The notes below the pieces were generated by a model, which saw nothing but the letters and a program-made list of their open reading frames with translations, made no database searches and was not told where the DNA came from. Below, one piece after another: positions 57,511-64,000 of a stretch of 64,000 nt of DNA. Position 1 is the stretch's first letter, and the number at the start of each line of letters is the position of its first letter. Origin of the DNA: DATARH01 sp035550515. GTDB taxonomy: Bacteria > Pseudomonadota > Alphaproteobacteria > ATCC43930 > CGMCC-115725. A program made the translations under genes and the position numbers. The DNA is taken from positions 11,596 to 75,595 of the forward strand of contig DASZOZ010000005.1 in NCBI GenBank assembly GCA_035550515.1. The letters are read 5' to 3'.

Positions 57511-58667
57511 CGGCGGAATTCATCACGACCGGGCCGGTCGCCGTGCGTGCGGGTACGGCGGCGGCGTCCAGGTATGACCAGGCCGGGCATGACCGGGCGC
57601 GGGTGGTGCTCGACCGGCTGTGGGCGCGCGGCCGGGCGTTTCTCGGCACCGAGCTGGCGGTGATGGGCGGCGCGATGACCTGGGTGTCGGAGCGCAGCCT
57701 GGTCGCGGCGATCTCCAATGCCGGGGGGTTCGGCGTCATCGCCTCGGGCTCGATGTCGCCCGACCTGCTGTCGGCCGAGATCGCGGCGACGGGGGCGCTG
57801 ACCGATCGGCCGTTCGGCGTCAACCTGATCACGATGCACCCGCAACTCACCGATTTGATCGATGTGTGCCTCGAGCACCGCGTCGGGCATGTCGTGTTGG
57901 CGGGCGGGATCCCGCCGGGGACCGCAATTGCCCGCATCCGCGACGGCGGGGCGCGCGCGCTGTGTTTCGCGCCGGCGCTGGTGCTCGCCAGAAAGCTGGT
58001 GCGCAGCGGCGCCGAGGCGATCGTCATCGAGGGAAACGAGGCCGGCGGCCATATCGGCCCGGTGTCGACCGCCGTTCTGGCGCAGGAAGTGCTGCCGCAT
58101 ATGGGCGACGTGCCGGTGTTTGTCGCCGGCGGGATCGGCCGGGGCGAGGCAATCCTGTCCTACCTGGAAATGGGCGCCGCCGGGGTGCAGCTCGGCACGC
58201 GGTTCGTCTGTGCCCAGGAATCGATCGCTCACGCCAATTTCAAGCGCGCTTTTATCCGCGCCTCGTCGCGCGATGCCGTGCCGTCGGTGCAGCTCGATAC
58301 GCGGTTCCCGGTGATCCCGGTGCGGGCGCTGACCAACCCGGCGACCGAGCGCTTTGCGGCGACGCAGCGCGCGGTCATCGAGCGCTTTACCCGCGGCGAG
58401 CTGAGCCAGAAGGAAGCGCAGCTCGAAATCGAGCATTTCTGGGCCGGCGCGCTGCGGCGGGCGGTGATCGACGGCGATGTCGAGAACGGGTCGCTGATGG
58501 CCGGGCAGAGCGTCGGGCTGGTGACGTGCGAGCAAAGCGTCGCCGAGATACTCGACGAGATGGTCGAGCAGGCGTTGGCGGTGATCGACGGCCGGCGATG
58601 GGCCGACCAGCCGCCGGCGGCCATGGCGCAACCGCGAGACGCGGGGGGGCGGGACCGGGCGAGATGA
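57507..58667 (+). CDS. Nitronate monooxygenase (FMN-dependent, NMO/FabK-like)
   Basis: A 386-residue TIM-barrel flavoprotein. MTWVSERSLVAAISNAGGFGVIASG is the NMO N-terminal block, EGNEAGGHIGPVSTAVLAQEVLP carries the active-site His and Gly-rich loop, and FVAGGIGRGEAILSYLEMGAAGVQLGTRFV binds FMN phosphate. Such enzymes oxidise nitronates or act as 2-nitropropane dioxygenases; FabK-like enoyl reductases are close in sequence. Overlaps lysC (ATGA) and ptsP (ATGA), so it is embedded in one operon. Confidence 0.87.
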   Translation: MTAEFITTGPVAVRAGTAAASRYDQAGHDRARVVLDRLWARGRAFLGTELAVMGGAMTWVSERSLVAAISNAGGFGVIASGSMSPDLLSAEIAATGALTDRPFGVNLITMHPQLTDLIDVCLEHRVGHVVLAGGIPPGTAIARIRDGGARALCFAPALVLARKLVRSGAEAIVIEGNEAGGHIGPVSTAVLAQEVLPHMGDVPVFVAGGIGRGEAILSYLEMGAAGVQLGTRFVCAQESIAHANFKRAFIRASSRDAVPSVQLDTRFPVIPVRALTNPATERFAATQRAVIERFTRGELSQKEAQLEIEHFWAGALRRAVIDGDVENGSLMAGQSVGLVTCEQSVAEILDEMVEQALAVIDGRRWADQPPAAMAQPRDAGGRDRAR

Positions 58668-61030
58668 ACGAAATCCCCGGAAGCCCCCCAGCGGCCTCGC
58701 CGGCGACCACCCCGGCCGGCCCGCCAGGGCCGCGACCGGGGAACCTGTCGGCGGTTGCGCCGATCACCGGCACCCCGGCGACCGCGACGCGCCGGCTGTT
58801 GCGCCGCATGCGCGATGTCATGGCGGCGGCCGGCACCGCGCAGGAGCGGCTCGACCGCATCGTCGTGCTGGTGGCGGCCGAGATGGTCGCCGAGGTCTGC
58901 TCGATCTACGTGATGCGCGCCGGCGAGGTGCTGGAGCTGTTCGCCACCGAGGGGCTGCGGCCCGAGGCGGTGCACCGCACGCGGCTGCGGGTCGGCGAAG
59001 GGCTGGTCGGCGGCATCGCCGCGACGGCGCGGCCGCTCGCGCTGGCGGACGCGCAGGCGCACCCCGATTTCGCCTACCGGCCCGAGACCGGCGAGGAAAT
59101 CTACCATTCGCTGATGGGGGTGCCGATCCTGCGCGGCGGCCGGGTGCTCGGCGTGCTGGCGGTGCAGAACCGCACGCCGCGGCGCTATACCGAGGACGAG
59201 ATCGAGACCGCGCAGACGATCGCCATGATCGTCGCCGAGCTGATCGCCAGCGGCGAGCTGGTCAACCCGCTCGAATTGGCGCAGTCGAGCAGCGGCGCGC
59301 TGCTCCCGGTGCGGCTGACGGGGGTTCGGCTCAACGAGGGGCTGGCGATCGGCCCGGCGGTGCTGCACATGCCGAAGCTGGTGATCCGCCAGGTCGTCGC
59401 CGAGGACATCGAGGCCGAGCTGATGCGGCTCGACCGCGCGGTCAGCGCGATGCAGAGCGCGATCGACGACCTGGTCGCTACCAGCCGCGGCCTCGGCGCC
59501 GGCGAGCATCGCGACGTGATCGAGGCCTATCGCATGTTCGCCGCCGATCGCGGCTGGCTCGGCCGTATCACCGAGGCCGTGCGCAGCGGCCTGACGGCCG
59601 AGGCGGCGGTGCAGAAAATCCGCGAGGAAACCCGCACTCGCATGATGCAGATCGCCGACCCGTATCTGCGCGAGCGGCTGTTCGACCTCGAGGACCTCGC
59701 CAACCGGCTGCAGCATTTTCTCGCCGGGGGGCTCAGCGGGATCGAGACGGGTCCGCTGCCGCCCGAGTTCATCCTCATCGCGCATGCGATGGGGCCGGCC
59801 GAGCTGCTCGACTACGCGCATCGCCGGGTGCGCGGGCTGGTGCTGGAGGAGGGGTCGCCGACCGCGCACGTCGCGATCGTCGCCCGCGCTTTCGACATCC
59901 CGGTGGTCGGCCGCGTCGAGGAGGCGACGAGCCGCGCCGAGCCCGGCGACATGGTCATCGTCGACGGCGATCGCGGGCATGTGCTGATCCGCCCCAGCGA
60001 GGACATGCAGCAATCGGTCGAGGACGCGATCGCCGCGCGCACCCGCCGCCGCGCCTATTACGGCACGTTGCGCGATCTGCCGGCGGTGACGCGCGACGGC
60101 ATGCCGATCCGTTTGCTGCTCAACGCCGGGCTGCTGATCGATCTGGTGCAGGTGGCGGCGACCGGCGCCGAGGGCGTCGGGTTGTTCCGCACCGAAATCC
60201 CGCTGCTGACCCGTGACGCGTTCCCCGATGTCGCCGACCAGACCGGCTTTTACCGCCGTGCCTATGAGCAGGTCGGCGACAAGCCGATCGTGTTCCGCAC
60301 GCTCGACATCGGCGGCGACAAGGTGCTGCCCTATCTCGACCACGACGCCGAGGACAACCCGGCGATGGGATGGCGGGCGATCCGCATCGGGCTCGACCGG
60401 CCGGCCATGCTGCGCCAGCAGCTGCGCGCGCTGCTGCGCGCCGCCGCCGGGCGCGACCTCTGGGTCAAGTTCCCGATGATCGCCGAGGTGGCCGAGCTGG
60501 AACGCGCGCGGGCCCTGCTCGAGCTGGAGCGACGGCGGGCGGCGGCGGAGGGGCATGAGCCGCCGCGCTCGGTCAAGGTCGGGGTCATGCTGGAGGTGCC
60601 GTCGCTGCTGTGGCAGCTGCCGGCGCTGTTGCAGCGGATCGATTTTTTGTCGATCGGCACCAATGACCTCGCGCAGTTTCTGTTCGCCTGCGACCGCGGC
60701 AACCCGCGGCTGGCCGATCGCTACGACCTGCTGTCGGCGCCGGTGATCGCGTTGCTGCGCGAGGTGGTGGCGCAATGCGCGGCCGCCGGCGTCCCGCTCA
60801 GCATGTGCGGCGAAATGGCCGGCAATCCGCTCGATGCAATGATGCTGATCGTGCTGGGATTTCGTACCCTGTCGTTGACCGCGTCGGCGCTGGGGCCGGT
60901 CAAGACGATGGTCCGCAGCCTCGATGCCGGGGCGGCGGCCGGTTATCTTGACGAAATCGGCGGCCGGCCGGATCACTCGCTGCGCCACCGGCTGGAGGCC
61001 TACGCGCGCGACCATGCGGTGGCGCTCTGA
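58664..61030 (+). CDS. ptsP: Phosphoenolpyruvate-protein phosphotransferase, nitrogen PTS (EI-Ntr)
   Basis: A 788-residue EI-Ntr. A Pro/Ala-rich start, then a GAF domain (about 50-200: VAAEMVAEVCSIYVMRAGEV, SLMGVPILRGGRVLGVLAVQN), then the EI core. Phospho-acceptor His402 lies in EEGSPTAHVAIVARAFDIPV. GVGLFRTEIPLL, FRTLDIGGDK and SIGTNDLAQFLFACDR bind PEP; Cys in SMCGEMAGNP is the acid. It starts the phosphorelay controlling nitrogen, potassium and storage metabolism. Upstream overlap is ATGA. Confidence 0.95.
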   Translation: MNEIPGSPPAASPATTPAGPPGPRPGNLSAVAPITGTPATATRRLLRRMRDVMAAAGTAQERLDRIVVLVAAEMVAEVCSIYVMRAGEVLELFATEGLRPEAVHRTRLRVGEGLVGGIAATARPLALADAQAHPDFAYRPETGEEIYHSLMGVPILRGGRVLGVLAVQNRTPRRYTEDEIETAQTIAMIVAELIASGELVNPLELAQSSSGALLPVRLTGVRLNEGLAIGPAVLHMPKLVIRQVVAEDIEAELMRLDRAVSAMQSAIDDLVATSRGLGAGEHRDVIEAYRMFAADRGWLGRITEAVRSGLTAEAAVQKIREETRTRMMQIADPYLRERLFDLEDLANRLQHFLAGGLSGIETGPLPPEFILIAHAMGPAELLDYAHRRVRGLVLEEGSPTAHVAIVARAFDIPVVGRVEEATSRAEPGDMVIVDGDRGHVLIRPSEDMQQSVEDAIAARTRRRAYYGTLRDLPAVTRDGMPIRLLLNAGLLIDLVQVAATGAEGVGLFRTEIPLLTRDAFPDVADQTGFYRRAYEQVGDKPIVFRTLDIGGDKVLPYLDHDAEDNPAMGWRAIRIGLDRPAMLRQQLRALLRAAAGRDLWVKFPMIAEVAELERARALLELERRRAAAEGHEPPRSVKVGVMLEVPSLLWQLPALLQRIDFLSIGTNDLAQFLFACDRGNPRLADRYDLLSAPVIALLREVVAQCAAAGVPLSMCGEMAGNPLDAMMLIVLGFRTLSLTASALGPVKTMVRSLDAGAAAGYLDEIGGRPDHSLRHRLEAYARDHAVAL

Positions 61031-61078
61031 CCGGTGCGATTGGACAGGGCGGATCGCGGCTTTTAAGATGCGGGACGG

Positions 61079-62314
61079 TTGAAGCGGATACGCGGTGTGA
61101 CATTTTTCCAGCGGATCAAGACGCCATTCACCGAGAGCTCGGCCGACGAGCAAGCCCGGGCGCAGCCGCGGGTGCGGCTGGCCGGCGAATATCTCCAGGA
61201 GCGGCGGGAGGATCTCGGACTCGACCTCGAGGAGATCGGCGCGATGCTGCGCATCAAGCCGTCTTATCTCGCGGCGCTGGAGCAGGGGCGTACCCACGAC
61301 CTGCCCGGACCGACCTATGCGATCGGCTTTGTGCGGGCCTATGCCGAGTTTCTCGGCCTCGACGCCGAACCGATCCTGGCGCGCTTCAAGGCCGAAGCCT
61401 CAGGCGTGACGGCGCGTCCCGACCTCGCCCTTCCGGTGCCGCTCGGCGAGCGCAGCCTGCCCGGCGGCGCCATGGTGCTGGTCGCCTTGATCCTGGCGCT
61501 GTGCGGCTACGGCATCTGGTATTACCTGTCGACCGAGGAGCGCAACCGGCCCGAGCGGGTCGCCGCGGTCCCCGCCGCGCTGCAGACGCCGCAACCGGCA
61601 CCGACCCTGGTGCCGCCGCCCCCGGCGCAGCCCGCGGCGGATACCGACCAGGCCGCGCTGCCGCCGTCGTTGTCGGGAGCGAACGAGGCGGCGTCTCTGC
61701 CAAAGCCGGCCGACAACGCGCCGCTCCCCCCGCCAAACCTGTTCGGCGCGGCGTCGCCGCCGCCGGTGACGGTGCCATCGGGCACCGCGCCGACGCCGTC
61801 GCCGCCGGCGGCTTCGTCGGCGCCGACATTGGCACTGGGAAAGCTGATCACGACGATGCCGCGCAGCACTATGAGCGGGCCGCAGCCCGCGCCGTCCGTC
61901 ACTGCGCCGGCGACCGCGATCCAGGCGACGCCGGTCCCGCCGCCAGCGACCGCGCCGCAGCCGCCAAGCCAGGCGGCGCAAACCGCCGCCGCTGCCGCCG
62001 GCTCGAATCCGCCGGCGGCTAGCGGCGCACCGGCCGCGCCCGCCGGGCGGGTGGCGATTCGCGCGCTCGCCGACTGCTGGATCCAGGTGCGAGCCTCGGA
62101 TCAGTCGATCGTCTTCTCACGGGTGCTGAAATCCGGCGAAGTGTACAACGTGCCGTCGCGGCCGGGTTTGTCGCTGCGGACCGGCAATGCCGGGGCGTTG
62201 CAAATCGATGTCGATGGCAAGACCGCGCCGTCGATCGGCGGCATCGGCGCGCTGCGCCGCGATGTCTCACTCGATCCGGCGGAGCTGACCGCCGGCACCG
62301 CCGTTCATGGATAG
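61079..62314 (+). CDS. RodZ-like protein (HTH_25, single TM, DUF4115)
   Basis: A 411-residue protein. Cytoplasmic HTH at about residues 35-100 (LAGEYLQERREDLGLDLEEI, RIKPSYLAALEQGRTHDLPG, YAIGFVRAYAEFLGLDAEPI). One transmembrane segment at about 128-148 (GAMVLVALILALCGYGIWYY). A Pro/Ala linker of some 170 residues precedes a C-terminal periplasmic DUF4115 domain (WIQVRASDQSIVFSRVLKSG). It links the MreB cytoskeleton to the cell wall. Start TTG 61079 or GTG 61097; neither has a strong ribosome site. Confidence 0.85.
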   Translation: MKRIRGVTFFQRIKTPFTESSADEQARAQPRVRLAGEYLQERREDLGLDLEEIGAMLRIKPSYLAALEQGRTHDLPGPTYAIGFVRAYAEFLGLDAEPILARFKAEASGVTARPDLALPVPLGERSLPGGAMVLVALILALCGYGIWYYLSTEERNRPERVAAVPAALQTPQPAPTLVPPPPAQPAADTDQAALPPSLSGANEAASLPKPADNAPLPPPNLFGAASPPPVTVPSGTAPTPSPPAASSAPTLALGKLITTMPRSTMSGPQPAPSVTAPATAIQATPVPPPATAPQPPSQAAQTAAAAAGSNPPAASGAPAAPAGRVAIRALADCWIQVRASDQSIVFSRVLKSGEVYNVPSRPGLSLRTGNAGALQIDVDGKTAPSIGGIGALRRDVSLDPAELTAGTAVHG

Positions 62315-62383
62315 CGCGTCGTCTTTCTTCCGTAACGCTGGCGTTCTATAACGCCGGCAACGAGACCGTCCGCGAGGAATTCG

Positions 62384-63520
62384 ATGAGCGTTCGCCCATA
62401 CCGCGACATCCACCGCCGCGCCTGCCGCAAGGTCTATGTCGGCAACGTGCCGGTCGGCGGCGATGCGCCGATCACCGTGCAGTCGATGACCAACACCGTG
62501 ACGCATGACGTCAAGGCGACGGTCGAGCAGGTCCAGGCGATGGAGCGCGCCGGCGCCGATATCGTCCGCATCTCTTGCCCGGACAAGGATTCGGCGCTCG
62601 CGCTCAAGGACATCGTGCGCGAGGTCAAGGTGCCGATCGTCGCCGACATCCATTTCCACTATCGGCGCGCCGTCGAGGCGGCCGAGAGCGGCGCCGCGTG
62701 CCTGCGCATCAACCCCGGCAATATCGGCTCCCCGGAGCGTGTGCGCGAGGTGGTCAAGGCGGCGAAAGACTACGGCTGCTCGATGCGGATCGGCGTCAAT
62801 GCCGGATCGCTCGAAAAGGATCTGCTGGAGAAATACGGCGAGCCCTGTCCGGAGGCGATGGTCGAGAGCGCACTGTTTCACGCCAAGATCCTCGAAGACA
62901 ACGATTTCTTCAACTTCAAGATTTCCTGCAAGGCCTCCGACGTGTTTCTCGCGGTCGCGGCCTATCAGCAGCTCGCGGAGGCCTGCGACTACCCGCTGCA
63001 TCTCGGGATCACCGAGGCCGGCGGCCTGCGCAGCGGCACCGTCAAATCGTCGATCGGCATGGGCATGCTGCTGTGGGCCGGGATCGGCGACACGATCCGC
63101 GTCTCGCTGTCGGCCGATCCGGTCGAGGAGATCAAGGTCGGCTACGACATGCTGAAATCGCTCGGCCTGCGGCGGCGCGGCGTCACGGTGATCTCCTGTC
63201 CGTCCTGTGCGCGGCAGCAGTTCAAGGTGATCGACACCGTCGCGCTGCTCGAGGAGCGGCTCGCCCATATCACAACGCCGCTCACCGTGTCGGTGATCGG
63301 CTGCGTCGTCAACGGGCCGGGCGAGGCGCGCGAGACCGATATCGGCCTCACCGGCGGCGGCAACAACACGCATCAGATCTATCTCAGCGGCATCACCGAT
63401 CACCGGCTGAGGGATGCGAACATCGTCGACCACCTCGTCGAGCTGGTCGAAAAGAAGGTCGCCGAAATCGAAGCGGCAAAGTCGGCGGAGGGAGCGCCGG
63501 TCCTCGAACCGGCGCAGTGA
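62384..63520 (+). CDS. ispG: 4-hydroxy-3-methylbut-2-en-1-yl diphosphate synthase
   Basis: A 378-residue IspG/GcpE. VQSMTNTVTHDVKATVEQV start, IVADIHFHYRRA, LRINPGNIG. The 4Fe-4S cluster ligands are Cys272 and Cys275 (SCPSCAR) and Cys307 (GCVVNGPGEA), plus the following Glu. It is the penultimate enzyme of the MEP isoprenoid pathway. ATG 62384, 69 bp after the rodZ-like gene. Confidence 0.96.
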   Translation: MSVRPYRDIHRRACRKVYVGNVPVGGDAPITVQSMTNTVTHDVKATVEQVQAMERAGADIVRISCPDKDSALALKDIVREVKVPIVADIHFHYRRAVEAAESGAACLRINPGNIGSPERVREVVKAAKDYGCSMRIGVNAGSLEKDLLEKYGEPCPEAMVESALFHAKILEDNDFFNFKISCKASDVFLAVAAYQQLAEACDYPLHLGITEAGGLRSGTVKSSIGMGMLLWAGIGDTIRVSLSADPVEEIKVGYDMLKSLGLRRRGVTVISCPSCARQQFKVIDTVALLEERLAHITTPLTVSVIGCVVNGPGEARETDIGLTGGGNNTHQIYLSGITDHRLRDANIVDHLVELVEKKVAEIEAAKSAEGAPVLEPAQ

Positions 63521-63564
63521 GACGACGCGCCGAAGGCCGACAACAGGTATCAAGTATCAAGAAA

Positions 63565-63591
63565 AACCCGCCGGCTTGCGGCCGGCGGGTT
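63565..63591. terminator. Bidirectional terminator between ispG and porin gene
   Basis: AACCCGCCGGC (63565-63575) pairs perfectly with GCCGGCGGGTT (63581-63591). On the minus strand the stem is followed by TTTTTC, a good tail for the porin gene; on the plus strand the tail is GATTGTTGG, weaker. Confidence 0.75.
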
Positions 63592-63613
63592 GATTGTTGG
63601 AGTGCCGTGCTGA

Positions 63614-64000
63614 TCAGAAGCGGAATTTGAACTCGCTGATCAGCACGTTCATGGTCGCGCTCTGGTTGTTCAGCACCGTGCGCTGGCCCCACATGTATTC
63701 GAGGCCGACATCGACAAACGACACCGGGTTCCAGATCAGGTTGGCGTGCGCGGTGAACAGCTCCTTGTTGATCGAGTTGGCCTGACCGCCGGTCGCTGCC
63801 GCGCCCGCCGCCGTGCCGTTGGCGTTGACCAGCTTGATCGGGATGCCGAAATGCGATTCCCAGCCGCCGTTGAAGTTGCTGCGCAGGTTGCTCAGCCACC
63901 AATGCTGGTAGCCGACTTCGGCGCCGATCTCCTGGGTCGAGGTGGCGCGGATCAGGCTGGCCGCGGCGGCGCTGGTCGGGCCGTTGAACCCGCCATAGGT
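63614..64000 (-). CDS. Outer-membrane porin, C-terminal part (gene continues beyond window)
   Basis: 128 C-terminal residues. Alternating-residue strands (EIGAEVGYQHWW, GGWESHFGIPIKLVN, FTAHANLIWNPVSFVDVGLEYMWGQRTV) and a final Phe after aromatic and charged residues (ISEFKFRF) are typical of beta-barrel porins, near the DcaP-like type. The 5' part lies to the right of the window. It is convergent with ispG. Confidence 0.7.
   Translation of the reverse strand, partial: TYGGFNGPTSAAAASLIRATSTQEIGAEVGYQHWWLSNLRSNFNGGWESHFGIPIKLVNANGTAAGAAATGGQANSINKELFTAHANLIWNPVSFVDVGLEYMWGQRTVLNNQSATMNVLISEFKFRF

Noticed and set aside
58229..61297. 1022-codon minus-strand ORF
   Set aside because: Antisense shadow of ptsP in GC-rich DNA; Arg/His/Asp-rich with no domain.

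Overview
The window is GC-rich DNA from an alphaproteobacterium, plausibly of the Rhodospirillales, although I cannot fix the genus. This rests on the gene order comF-grxC-nitrilase-DUF1178-ubiG-lysC-ptsP, an EI-Ntr type PtsP, CoA-transferase and TonB-receptor genes typical of soil and water alphaproteobacteria, long antisense ORFs caused by high GC, and tRNA genes with encoded CCA.

Layout. 1-4700: the end of an SPFH-like gene and its partner, a cupin gene, a citrate-synthase-like gene with an N-terminal HTH, and a two-subunit TPP-dependent decarboxylase. 4860-11100: FAD dehydrogenase, solute-binding protein, CoA-transferase, crotonase-fold protein and polysaccharide-deacetylase-like protein, which look like a catabolic neighbourhood of unknown substrate. 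11129-12647: an IS1182-like insertion sequence. 12669-19625: lipoprotein, beta-lactamase-fold hydrolase, aminotransferase, dTDP-glucose dehydratase, MFS exporter and small unknown genes.

19699-32328 is an integrated element of about 12.6 kb in the 3' end of tRNA-Ser(TGA), with 14-bp att repeats. It carries integrase, an AlpA-like HTH, a primase-helicase, an iteron-rich region and a complete head and packaging module: small and large terminase, portal, protease-capsid fusion, gpW-like joiner and DUF2190 protein. I see no tail, lysis or CI-type repressor genes. This is the layout of a capsid-forming phage satellite (cf-PICI type). A 13-bp palindrome, AAAAC-N3-GTTTT, recurs five times in it, mostly just upstream of genes.

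32655-37890: two sugar-type ABC permease pairs around one Tat-exported binding protein, with no ATPase. 37923-43701: sensor kinase and response regulator, divergent from a TonB receptor and a beta-propeller lactonase-like protein. tRNA-Lys(CTT) follows. 43945-48832: a secreted hydrolase, an orphan HWE/HisKA_2 kinase and SecA. 49015-50467: an Arg-rich, possibly leaderless leader peptide, a terminator with a competing hairpin, then argJ, which together look like an undescribed arginine attenuator. 50498-63520: housekeeping genes (mutT, methyltransferases, comF, grxC, nitrilase, Uma2 protein, ubiG, lysC, nitronate monooxygenase, ptsP, rodZ-like, ispG). The window ends in the 3' part of an outer-membrane porin gene.
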